Source: WHSW01 sp963828755
Lineage (GTDB): Bacteria > Actinomycetota > Thermoleophilia > Solirubrobacterales > 70-9
Assembly (NCBI GenBank): GCA_963828755.1
Contig: CAWHFY010000008.1
Coordinates: 1 to 64,000 of the forward strand
Direction: 5' to 3'
DNA length: 64,000 nucleotides
The position numbers and the translations under genes are program-made. Below the pieces are notes generated by a model. It was given only the letters and a program-made list of their open reading frames with translations, ran no database searches and was not told the DNA's origin. Positions 10,056-17,821 of the stretch are shown piece after piece (position 1 is the first letter of the stretch; every line of letters starts with the position of its first letter).

Positions 10056-10120
10056 CTAACCAGTGTTTCGGGTTAGATAGTTATAGCAGAAAGTAACCCG
10101 CGTTAGTACAATGCTGGTTA
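10056..10120. promoter_or_regulatory. Divergent promoter region with TAACC/GGTTA half-sites
   Basis: The short region between the 42-aa gene and the CGNR gene holds CTAACC (10056) paired with GGTTAG (10071), TAAC-CCGC-GTTA (10094-10105), and a further GGTTA (10116). A -10-like TACAAT at 10107-10112 ends 7 nt before ATG 10120, which would make the CGNR transcript leaderless. On the other strand TATAAC is a possible -10 for the 42-aa gene. The repeated half-sites look like operators, perhaps for the CGNR protein itself; this is inference. Confidence 0.4.
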
Positions 10121-10671
10121 TGGCGACGGACCAGACCGCGCCCGCCCAGCTCGAGCTCGTACGCGAGTTCGTCAACACGCTCGACGTCGAGGACGACATC
10201 GACACGCTGGCGACCCCCGCCGAGGCGCTCTCCTGGCTCCAGGCCCACGGCCTCGAGTACGGTGAGCGCTCGCTCGACGAGGAGGATCGCGAGCGACTGG
10301 TCGCGGTCCGCGAGGCGTTGCGGGGGCTGTTGCTCGCCAACAACGCCGGCGACTCGCCGCCGGCCGAGGCGCTCGAGCTGCTCAACGAGCAGTCGGCCGA
10401 GGCGGCGGTGATCCTGCACTTCGACGGCGACGGGGCCGACCTGGTCACCCACTGCGGCGGGGTCGACTCGGCGATCGCCCGGCTGCTCTCGATCGTCCAC
10501 GGCTCGATGAACGACCGCACCTGGGCGCGGCTCAAGGCGTGTCCGGCCGAGGACTGCCAGTGGGCGTTCTACGACCACTCGCGCAACCGCTCGGGCACCT
10601 GGTGCGAGATCGGCAAGTGCGGCAACCGGGCCAAGGCCCGCCGCTTTCGCGAGCGCAACAGGCCCGCCTAG
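10120..10671 (+). CDS. CGNR zinc-finger regulator
   Basis: This 183-residue protein has the two-part structure of ABATE/CGNR regulators. The N-terminal domain (LELVREFVNTLD to about residue 130) is thought to bind a ligand or stress signal. The C-terminal zinc finger carries CPAEDCQWAFYDHSRN, then WCEIGKCGNRAKARRF with the name-giving CGNR. Such proteins are putative transcription factors. Two starts are possible: ATG 10111 and ATG 10120 (MATDQTAPAQ); I prefer the second because a -10-like TACAAT is spaced for leaderless transcription there. Half-sites in the upstream region suggest autoregulation. Confidence 0.85.
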   Translation: MATDQTAPAQLELVREFVNTLDVEDDIDTLATPAEALSWLQAHGLEYGERSLDEEDRERLVAVREALRGLLLANNAGDSPPAEALELLNEQSAEAAVILHFDGDGADLVTHCGGVDSAIARLLSIVHGSMNDRTWARLKACPAEDCQWAFYDHSRNRSGTWCEIGKCGNRAKARRFRERNRPA

Positions 10672-10716
10672 CGCTAGCCTCGTTTGCGAACCACGAACGC
10701 GATTGCGGAGGCACGT

Positions 10717-12030
10717 TTGACTGAGCAGCTCTGGGGCGGGGAGACCGCCAAGGCGGTCGAGAACTTCCCGGTCTCCGGGCACCCGGTGCCCGCCCCGGTG
10801 ATCCACTGGCTCGGGCGGCTGAAGGGCGCCGCGGCACGGGTCAACGCCGAGCTCGGCAAGCTCGAGGCCGACGTCGCCGAGCGGATCGCGAAGGCCGGCG
10901 ACGAGGTCGCGGCCGGCAAGCATGACGAGCATTTCCCGGTCGACGTCTTCCAGACCGGCTCCGGGACCTCGTCGAACATGAACGCGAACGAGGTGCTCGC
11001 CAACCTCGCGGGCGACGGGGCCCATCCCAACGACCACGTCAACATGGGCCAGTCCTCCAACGACGTCTTCCCCTCGGCCGTGCATCTGGCGGCGCTCGAC
11101 CAGGTCAGCTCGGACCTGCTGCCGGCGCTCGACGGACTGGCGACGACCCTGGCCGCCAAGGGCGACGAGTTCGCCGACCACGTCAAGTCCGGTCGCACCC
11201 ACCTGATGGACGCGGTCCCGGTCACCCTCGGACAGGAGTTTCACGGCTACGCCGCACAGATCCGGCTCGGCGCCGCGCGCGTGCGCGACACCCTCGGCCG
11301 GGTCGGCCAGATCCCGCTCGGAGGGACCGCGACCGGCACCGGGATCAACACCCACGCCTCGTTCGCCGAGCGCATCCGCACGAAGCTGACGGAGGAGACC
11401 GGGCTCCAGATTTCGGCTCCCGAGGACCCGTTCGAGGCGCAGGCCAACCGCGACGCGCTGGTCGAGCTCTCGGGCGCGCTCAAGGTGGTCGCGGTCTCGA
11501 TGATCAAGATCGGCAACGACCTCGCGCTGATGGGCTCGGGCCCGCGCGCCGGCCTCGCCGAGGTCCGCCTGCCCGAACTACAGAAGGGCTCGTCGATCAT
11601 GCCCGGCAAGGTCAACCCGGTGATCCCGGAGGTCGTGATCCAGGTCGGCGATCAGGTGATCGGCAACGACACCGCGATCACTCTCGGCGGCACCCAGGGG
11701 CAGTTCGAGCTCAACGTGCGGGTGCCGCTGATCGCCCGCAACCTGCTGGACTCGATCAAGCTGCTCGCCTCCGCCGCCCACCTGCTCGACACGAAGTGCG
11801 TCAGCGGGATCGAGCCGAACGAGGAGATGCTGCAGCGCCACGCCGAGTCGACGCTGCAGGTGGCGACCGCGCTCACCCCGCACATCGGCTACGACAAGGC
11901 AACCGAGATCGTCAAGGAGGCGGCGAGCTCGAACCGCACCGTGCGCGAGGTGGCGACCGAGCAGGGCGTCTCCGACGAGGTCCTCGAGGAGGCGCTCGAC
12001 TTCGTGAAGATGGCGAGGCCCCACGACTGA
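10717..12030 (+). CDS. fumC: Fumarate hydratase, class II
   Basis: This enzyme interconverts fumarate and malate in the TCA cycle. The family signature GSSIMPGKVNP is present near residue 300, with TGSGTSSNMNANEV near residue 85 and GRTHLMDAVPVTLGQEF around residue 155 forming the active site of the tetramer. The TTG at 10717 (MTEQLWGGET) is preferred because GGAGG lies 6 nt upstream and the product then begins as class II fumarases of this size do; an in-frame start at 10684 lacks such a site. The gene follows the CGNR gene by 45 nt. Length (437 aa) is slightly short of the usual 460. Confidence 0.93.
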   Translation: MTEQLWGGETAKAVENFPVSGHPVPAPVIHWLGRLKGAAARVNAELGKLEADVAERIAKAGDEVAAGKHDEHFPVDVFQTGSGTSSNMNANEVLANLAGDGAHPNDHVNMGQSSNDVFPSAVHLAALDQVSSDLLPALDGLATTLAAKGDEFADHVKSGRTHLMDAVPVTLGQEFHGYAAQIRLGAARVRDTLGRVGQIPLGGTATGTGINTHASFAERIRTKLTEETGLQISAPEDPFEAQANRDALVELSGALKVVAVSMIKIGNDLALMGSGPRAGLAEVRLPELQKGSSIMPGKVNPVIPEVVIQVGDQVIGNDTAITLGGTQGQFELNVRVPLIARNLLDSIKLLASAAHLLDTKCVSGIEPNEEMLQRHAESTLQVATALTPHIGYDKATEIVKEAASSNRTVREVATEQGVSDEVLEEALDFVKMARPHD

Positions 12031-12103
12031 GTCGGCGACGGTCGACCGAGCGCGGGTCGAGGCGATCGCCGGCCGGGTCCGGGAGACCCCGGTGCTCGCG
12101 TAA
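12026..12103 (+). pseudogene. Possible threonine dehydratase N-terminal remnant
   Basis: Directly after fumC one frame reads VDRARVEAIAGRVRETPVLA before TAA at 12101. This matches the opening helix of threonine/serine dehydratases of the PLP fold II type, which continue with the substrate-binding SxxL region that is missing here. There is no start codon and nothing of the rest. It is best read as a relic; the match is short, so this is tentative. Confidence 0.3.
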
Positions 12104-12175
12104 CGAAACCGGCGCTGCGACGACTGATTGGGCAGGTGGGATGATCAAGTCGGCAGGCCAGTACGAAGGAGAACG

Positions 12176-12697
12176 ATGAGCAGCGAACCGAACGGCAGCG
12201 CGACCCCGACCAAGACCGAGAAGGCGACCTTCGGAGCCGGATGCTTCTGGCAGGTCGAGGAGCAGTTCCGCGCCCTCGATGGCGTCGTCGACACCGCGGT
12301 CGGTTACGAGGGTGGCGAGATCGAGAACCCGACCTACGAGCAGGTCTGCACCGGCAAGACCGGCCACGTCGAGGTCGCCCAGATCGAGTTCGACCCGGAG
12401 CGGATCCCGTATGAGGATCTCGTCCAGAAGTACTTCGACATCCACGACCCGACCCAGCTCAACCGCCAGGGCCCGGACGTCGGCTGGCAGTACCGCTCGG
12501 TGATCTTCACCGAGGACGACGCTCAGGCCGAGGCTGCCCACAAGGTGCTCGACGCCAACCGCGATCGCTACCGGTCACCGATCGTGACCGAAATCGAGCC
12601 GGCGAAGCCGTTCTGGCGCGCCGAGGAGTACCACCAGTGCTACCTCGAGAAGCGCCAGTCCGCGGGCGGCCTGCTGAGTCAGCTGCTGGGCCGCTGA
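12176..12697 (+). CDS. msrA: Peptide methionine sulfoxide reductase MsrA
   Basis: MsrA reduces the S-epimer of methionine sulfoxide in proteins and free methionine. The catalytic GAGCFWQVEEQF lies at residues 20-31, followed by GYEGGEIENPTYEQVCTG and the structural GHVEVAQIEFDP. The C terminus has EEYHQCYLEKR, where the Cys in HQCY can resolve the disulfide. The ATG at 12176 has AAGGAG 5 nt upstream. At 173 residues it is a typical single-domain enzyme. The next lipoprotein gene overlaps its stop codon. Confidence 0.93.
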   Translation: MSSEPNGSATPTKTEKATFGAGCFWQVEEQFRALDGVVDTAVGYEGGEIENPTYEQVCTGKTGHVEVAQIEFDPERIPYEDLVQKYFDIHDPTQLNRQGPDVGWQYRSVIFTEDDAQAEAAHKVLDANRDRYRSPIVTEIEPAKPFWRAEEYHQCYLEKRQSAGGLLSQLLGR

Positions 12698-13125
12698 CCC
12701 GGGCCTCGATCGCACTCGCCCTGGCCGCGATCGCGCTTGCGATCGCGGCCTGCGGCTCTGACGCCGACGAGACGACCTCGCCGACGCGCGAGGCCGCGAT
12801 CGACCTCACGGTCACGCTGGATGCCGACGGCGAGGGCGGTGAGCCGCCCGCTACCGAGACGGTCTCCTGCTCGCCGCCGGACTGTCCGGCCGGGGCGGCC
12901 GACCTGATCGTCGACGACTTCAAGCCGGTGGCGCCGGACGTCGCCTGCACCGAGATTTACGGCGGGCCCGACACGGCCACGGTCGAGGGCAGCCTCGGCG
13001 GCGAGCCGGTCGAGGCGCAGCTGACCCGGGCCAACGGCTGCGAGATCGACCGCTTCGACCGCTTCGGCGACCTGATCAGCGGCCTCTTTCCGGACTACGA
13101 GCCGGGCGCGTCGATTCAGCCGTAG
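12693..13125 (+). CDS. Lipoprotein with subtilisin-inhibitor (SSI)-like domain
   Basis: The product has a signal peptide (ASIALALAAIALAIAAC) with a lipobox, then about 115 residues with four cysteines: CSPPDC, VACTEIYGGPD and NGCEIDRFDRF. The pattern Cys-x-x-x-YGG-...-TVEG...NGCE resembles the Streptomyces subtilisin inhibitor fold, so it may block extracellular serine proteases; this is family resemblance, not proof. No ATG or TTG is available: either a GTG at 12637 inside msrA is used, or CTG at 12693, which forms a CTGA overlap with the msrA stop and would give a signal peptide of normal length. I chose the latter. Confidence 0.55.
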
Positions 13126-13172
13126 ATTTTGGGGCGCGTCGGCGACGCGCCGCCCGCGGCCCGCCGCCCTGC

Positions 13173-13628
13173 CTAGCCCTCGAACGGGGGCGCGACGCCC
13201 CAGCCCCAGCGCGGCACCGGCGCGTGGGGGACCGCCTCGGCCCCCGGCTGGGAGTTGTGCTGGGCGAGCCGGGTGCCCCACTCGAGATAGCCGACCAGCG
13301 CGGCGCGGAACTCGGGATCGTCGGGCAGGCCGGCGTCGTCGGCGGCGAGGCTCATCAGCGAGGCGAAGCGGAACCGCTGCTCGCCCGTGATCCCGAGGTC
13401 GCGGTGGTGGGCGAGCATGCTCTCGTAGCCGCCGTGCTCGTCGGTGTAGCGCGCCGGCCCACCGAAGACCTCCACCCACCAGGCGGCGACATGGGCGCGG
13501 TGCTCCTCGCTGACCCCGCCGGGAAAGAACGGGGAGAGCAGGTCGTCGTGCTCGACCCGGTCGTAGAAGGCGTCGATCATCGCCCTCAGGGCCGGCTCGC
13601 CCCCGGCCCACTCGCACAGGGTCGGCGT
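13173..13628 (-). CDS. Truncated hemoglobin, group II-like
   Basis: This small globin of about 150 residues binds heme and oxygen or NO. Visible are the N-terminal TPTLCEWAGGEPALRAMIDAFY, the HRAHVAAWWVEVFGG segment with the E-helix region, and the proximal-helix region around HHRDLGITGEQRFRF, with a Pro-rich tail ending in APPFEG. No ATG, GTG or TTG precedes the conserved N terminus: the coding frame begins right at the stop of the aldehyde dehydrogenase gene, so the start is a rare codon or is hidden by an indel; a shorter product from ATG 13580 would lose helix A. It forms an operon with gabD. Confidence 0.78.
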   Translation of the reverse strand, partial: TPTLCEWAGGEPALRAMIDAFYDRVEHDDLLSPFFPGGVSEEHRAHVAAWWVEVFGGPARYTDEHGGYESMLAHHRDLGITGEQRFRFASLMSLAADDAGLPDDPEFRAALVGYLEWGTRLAQHNSQPGAEAVPHAPVPRWGWGVAPPFEG

Positions 13629-13632
13629 GTCG

Positions 13633-15099
13633 TCAGACGCTGACGGCGACGTACTTCGTCTCCAGGTACTCGCTGATCCCCTCGTTGCCGCCCTCGCGGC
13701 CGACCCCCGATTGCTTGACCCCGCCGAACGGCGCCCCGGCGTTGGAGACCAGGCCCTGGTTGAGGCCGATCATCCCGGTTTCGAGCGCCTCGCAGACGCG
13801 GAGCGCCCGCTTGATGTCACGCGTGTAGACGTAGGCGACCAGGCCGAACTCGGTGTCGTTGGCCGCGGCGATCGCCTCCTCCTCGGAATCGAAGCCCTTG
13901 ACCGGGGCGACCGGGCCGAAGATCTCCTCGCGCAGCAGGCGGGCGTCGTCCGGGACGCCGGCGAGGACGGTGGGCTCGTAGAAGTAGCCACTGCCGTCGG
14001 GGATCGACCCGCCGATCACGGTCTTCGCGCCCTTCGCGACGGCGTCGTCGACCAGCTCGGCGACCTTCGACCGCTGGTCCGCGTCGATCAGCGGCCCGAC
14101 GTCGACGCCCTCCTCGACCCCGCGCCCGAGCGTCAAATCGCCCATGCGGGCGGCGAGCTTCTCGGCGAACTCCTGAGCGACCTCGCCCGCGACATGGAAG
14201 CGGTTGGCGGCCGTGCAGGCCTCGCCGACGTTGCGCATCTTGGCGATCATCGCCCCCTCGACCGCGTCGTCGAGGTCGGCGTCCTCGAAGATCAGGAACG
14301 GGGCGTTGCCGCCGAGCTCCATCGAGACCTTGAGGACGTTGTCAGCGGCCTGTGCGATCAGCTTGCGGCCGACCTCGGTCGAGCCCGTGAAGGAGAGCTT
14401 GCGCAGCCGCGGGTCGCCGATGATCGGCTTCGAGATTTCGCTTGACGATGAGCCGGTGACGACGTTGAGGACGCCGGGGGGCAGCCCGCATTCGTCGAGG
14501 ATCTGCGCCAGCGCCAGCATCGAGAGCGGGGTCTGCTGAGCTGGCTTCGCCACCATCGTGCAGCCGGCGGCGACCGCCGGGCCGATCTTGCGGGTGCCCA
14601 TCGCGGTCGGGAAGTTCCACGGGGTGATGAAGTAGCAGGGGCCGATCGGCTGGCGCATGACGAGCACGCGCGAGGCACCGTTGCCCGAGCTCTTGTAGTA
14701 GCCGTCCATGCGCAGCGCCTCGCCGGAGAACCAGCGGAAGAACTCGGCTGCGTAGGTGACCTCGCCCTTCGACTCGGCGACCGATTTGCCCATCTCCAGC
14801 GTCATCAGGACGGCCAGGTCGTCGGCGCGCTCGTTGAGCAACTCGAAGGCGCGATGGAGGATCTCTGCGCGGTCGTTGGGTGCGCTCGCCGCCCACTCGG
14901 CCTGCGAGTCGCACGCCGCGTCGATCGCGGCCTGGGCGTCCTTGGGCGTCGCGTCGGCGATCTCGCACAGGCTCTCGCCCGTGGCCGGATCCTCGACCGA
15001 GAGGGTCGCGCCGCCCGTCGCGTCGCGCCACTCACCGCCGATGAACAGCTGGCGCGGTGTGGCCTCGATGACCCTCTTCTCCTGCTCGCTGGTGCTCAT
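13633..15099 (-). CDS. gabD: Succinate-semialdehyde dehydrogenase
   Basis: This NAD(P)-dependent aldehyde dehydrogenase most resembles GabD, which oxidises succinate semialdehyde to succinate at the end of GABA breakdown. The 488-residue protein shows ITPWNFPTAMGTRKIGPA, the cofactor loop SFTGSTEVGRKLI, the general base in MELGGNAP and the catalytic Cys in VGEACTAANRF. C-terminal APFGGVKQSGVGREGG is typical of the GabD group. ATG 15099 has GGAGG 4 nt upstream. The globin gene follows directly downstream. The substrate is inferred from sequence similarity. Confidence 0.88.
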   Translation of the reverse strand: MSTSEQEKRVIEATPRQLFIGGEWRDATGGATLSVEDPATGESLCEIADATPKDAQAAIDAACDSQAEWAASAPNDRAEILHRAFELLNERADDLAVLMTLEMGKSVAESKGEVTYAAEFFRWFSGEALRMDGYYKSSGNGASRVLVMRQPIGPCYFITPWNFPTAMGTRKIGPAVAAGCTMVAKPAQQTPLSMLALAQILDECGLPPGVLNVVTGSSSSEISKPIIGDPRLRKLSFTGSTEVGRKLIAQAADNVLKVSMELGGNAPFLIFEDADLDDAVEGAMIAKMRNVGEACTAANRFHVAGEVAQEFAEKLAARMGDLTLGRGVEEGVDVGPLIDADQRSKVAELVDDAVAKGAKTVIGGSIPDGSGYFYEPTVLAGVPDDARLLREEIFGPVAPVKGFDSEEEAIAAANDTEFGLVAYVYTRDIKRALRVCEALETGMIGLNQGLVSNAGAPFGGVKQSGVGREGGNEGISEYLETKYVAVSV

Positions 15100-15199
15100 C
15101 GAACCTCCATCTCGATCTCGTTTGGAGCGTATCGCCCGGTCGCCGGCGACCGCGACTCCCGCTGTCCCTAGGGTGTTACTGCCCTCAGGGGACCGGGAA

Positions 15200-16286
15200 A
15201 TGCACTCCGCGAAGCGCACATTGCCGACGTTCGCGGCCGCGCTCGCGCTGCTGGCGCCGGCGGCCGCCGATGCCTCCTGGACGATCAAGGGCCACGGTTT
15301 CGGGCACGGCGTCGGGCTCTCGCAGTACGGGGCCTACGGGTTCGCCAAGCACGGCCGCGACTATCGCCAGATCGTCAGCCACTACTACGCGCACACGAAG
15401 CTGGGGCGCGATGCGGGCAGCGTCCGCGTCCTGCTCGGCTCCGGGCAAGGGGCGGTCGGCTTCAGTGGCGCCGGGCGCGGCTGCGGCAGGCGGCTCGACC
15501 CGCGCGCGCAAGTACAGCTTCGCGGTCGAGTCCGGCCGCGTCGTCCTGCGCCGCTCGGCGGGCGGCCGGGTCGCCGTCTGCGGCGACGAGGGCAAGGCGG
15601 GCAGCGGGGTGAAGATCGCCGGCATCGGCCGTTACCGCGGCAGCGTCGTCGCCCGGGCGACCGGGGGCAACATCCTGGTCATCAACCAGGTCAGCTCCGA
15701 GGGCTACGTGAAGGGCGTCGTACCGAACGAGGTGCCGTCCTCGTGGCCGATGGCGGCGCTCGAGGCGCAGGCGGTGGTCGCCCGCTCGTACGGCCTCGCG
15801 ACCAGCCGGGACGGTCCCTTCGACCAGTACGCGGACACCCGCAGCCAGGTCTACGGCGGCCGGGGATCGGAGACGAAGCGCACCAACAGCGCGGTGGCCG
15901 CGACCGCGAAGCGGATCGTCACCTACCAAGGCGACCCGGCGATCACCTATTACTTCTCCACGTCCGGGGGCCAGACCGAGAACTCGGAATTCGGCTTCTC
16001 CGGCGGCAACCCGGTCCCGTACCTGAAGTCCGTCGACGACCCGTTCGACGACGCATCGCCGGTGCACAACTGGACCGAGCGCCTCTCTGACGACGAGATC
16101 GAATCGAAGCTCTCGGGCCTGTTCGAGGGGAGGCTCAAGCGGATCGACGTGACCCAGACCGGCCGCTCGCCGCGGATCGTCCGCGCCAGGGTGATCGGCA
16201 CCTCCGGGTCGAGCGCGGTCTCCGGCGACACCCTGCGGGCGCGGCTCGGTCTGATGTCGACGTGGGCCCGCTTCCGGCAGCGCTAA
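15200..16286 (+). CDS. SpoIID/LytB-domain protein, frameshifted
   Basis: SpoIID-type proteins cut or bind peptidoglycan; outside spore formers their role is unclear. A signal peptide (LPTFAAALALLAPAAADA) is followed at once by WTIKGHGFGHGVGLSQYGAYG, a motif usual in this family. After a single-base shift near 15,478 the SpoIID domain continues with VKGVVPNEVPSSWPMAALEAQAVVARSY, the Glu of EVPSSW being the predicted catalytic residue, and ITYYFSTSGGQTE. The joined protein has about 360 residues and is predicted to be secreted. No division or sporulation gene lies nearby. Confidence 0.82.
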
Positions 16287-16314
16287 CCCGGCGCCAAGCG
16301 GCTAACTTGCGCGC

Positions 16315-16785
16315 ATGGCTGAGGCACGCAACACGATCAGCGCCGAGGGCAAGGCGAAGGCGGAAGAGGAGCTGAAGCGCCTCACGGAGGTGCGCCGTCC
16401 CGAGATCGTCCAGGCGATCAAGACCGCGCGCGAGTTCGGCGATCTGAAGGAGAACGCCGAGTACCACGCCGCACGCGAGGCGCAGGCGATGAACGAGACG
16501 CGGATCCGGGTGCTCGAGCACCACCTCGCGACCGCGGTCGTCGGTGAGACGGGGGACGGCGGCGAAGCCGGGATCGGCTCGGTGGTCAACTACCGCGAGA
16601 CCTCGACCGACAAGGTCACGGAGGTCACCCTCGTCCATCAGCTCGAGGCCGACCTCGGCTCAAGCAAGCTCTCGGTCGAGAGCCCGATCGGCACCGCTCT
16701 GGTCGGCGCCGCCGAGGGCGACATGGTCTCGTTCGAGACCCCGCGCGGCGCGATCAAGCAGCTCGAGGTGCTCTCGGTCGCCTGA
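16315..16785 (+). CDS. greA: Transcription elongation factor GreA
   Basis: GreA rescues backtracked RNA polymerase by stimulating transcript cleavage. The 156-residue product has the N-terminal coiled coil (EELKRLTEVRRPEIVQAI, then REFGDLKENAEYHAAREAQ with the acidic tip) and a C-terminal FKBP-like domain containing SPIGTALVGAAEGD and the usual PRGAIKQLEVL ending. Start ATG 16315. It is complete and has the expected length. It lies 28 nt downstream of the SpoIID-like gene on the same strand. Confidence 0.95.
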   Translation: MAEARNTISAEGKAKAEEELKRLTEVRRPEIVQAIKTAREFGDLKENAEYHAAREAQAMNETRIRVLEHHLATAVVGETGDGGEAGIGSVVNYRETSTDKVTEVTLVHQLEADLGSSKLSVESPIGTALVGAAEGDMVSFETPRGAIKQLEVLSVA

Positions 16786-16794
16786 GGGTCGCGC

Positions 16795-17781
16795 TCAGCC
16801 GTCCGGGTACGGCTGCAGCGGCAACCCGTGATCGGTTTCGCGCATCCCGAGCTCGTAGGCGGCCGCACCGACGCACTCGAGTCGGCGCGGGACGTGGCCG
16901 TCGCGCTCCACCTCGAGCTCGAGGTCGCAGATCGAGCAGTTGGCCGTGTTGTGCTCGGGGCCGACCGGGTCTGCGTAGACCCAGGCGACGAAGTCGCGCG
17001 CCTCCGAGGCGACCTGTCCACGAACCTTGATCCCCTTGCCGCTGAGCTCGAATCCGCAGTGGGTCGGATGCTCGTCGACCCGGGTCGAGCGGATCCGGTC
17101 GAGGCCGCCGAGCCGGTGGCCCTCGCCGTCCAGCCAGAGCATCGCGTTCCCGATCCAGGGCGTCGTCAGCGGGCCGACCTTGATCCGGCCGAGCCCGGCG
17201 TCGAACCAGCCGTCGGCCTCGCGGAACTCGTTCGCCTGGGCCCAGATCCAGCGCTCCGCGTGTTCGGTGCCCCAGTTGTGGCCCACCATCCCCGGCCACC
17301 CATCGAGCTCGAAGCGCTCGCCGTCGACGGTCACCGAGCCCGAGAAGCGGGCGTCGGGATCGGGCGAGAGCAGCTTCGTGCGTGGCAGGGGCGCCCGGTA
17401 CAGAAGCTCGTAGGGGAGGTGGCGGAAGGGCTCGGCGCGGTCCTGGAAGCTCAGCTCCCAGCCGACCTCCAATGCGGCCGTCTCGATCTTCCCGCTCGCC
17501 GAGCCCGGTTCGAACCGCGCCCCAGCGATCTCGACGTAGGCGCCGGCGGGCGCGCTCACCCGGTCCGCGCGCACGGTCACCTTGGCCGCCCGCGGGCCCA
17601 CCGCGCCGGCGTCGAACAGCGTGAACCACAGCGATCCGGTCAGCTCGGAGCCGGGCCGCTTGTGGACCGTGTGGCGGAGCCAGATCGCGCGACCGCCCCC
17701 CGGGCGGGTCGCCTTCACGTAGAAGCTCTCGTAGTGGCCGGCCCCGGTGTCGAGCCCGGGAAAGCGCGCCTCGGTCCGCAT
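16795..17781 (-). CDS. CrtC/AttH-type lipocalin-like protein
   Basis: This 328-residue protein has two beta-rich halves and the sequence GWPGMVGHNWGTEHAERWIW near residue 160, which resembles the centre of the hydroxyneurosporene synthase (CrtC)/AttH/tocopherol cyclase-like families. Those enzymes hydrate or bind polyprenyl chains. Supporting stretches are SLWFTLFD and LPYELLYRAPLP. There are no carotenoid genes nearby, so its substrate is unknown. It has no signal peptide. ATG 17781 is preferred; TTG 9 nt upstream is also in frame. It is convergent with greA, 9 nt apart. Confidence 0.6.
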   Translation of the reverse strand: MRTEARFPGLDTGAGHYESFYVKATRPGGGRAIWLRHTVHKRPGSELTGSLWFTLFDAGAVGPRAAKVTVRADRVSAPAGAYVEIAGARFEPGSASGKIETAALEVGWELSFQDRAEPFRHLPYELLYRAPLPRTKLLSPDPDARFSGSVTVDGERFELDGWPGMVGHNWGTEHAERWIWAQANEFREADGWFDAGLGRIKVGPLTTPWIGNAMLWLDGEGHRLGGLDRIRSTRVDEHPTHCGFELSGKGIKVRGQVASEARDFVAWVYADPVGPEHNTANCSICDLELEVERDGHVPRRLECVGAAAYELGMRETDHGLPLQPYPDG

Positions 17782-17821
17782 CGCGCCCAACCTACCGCCC
17801 CGGCGACCGCCGGGGCGCGGG

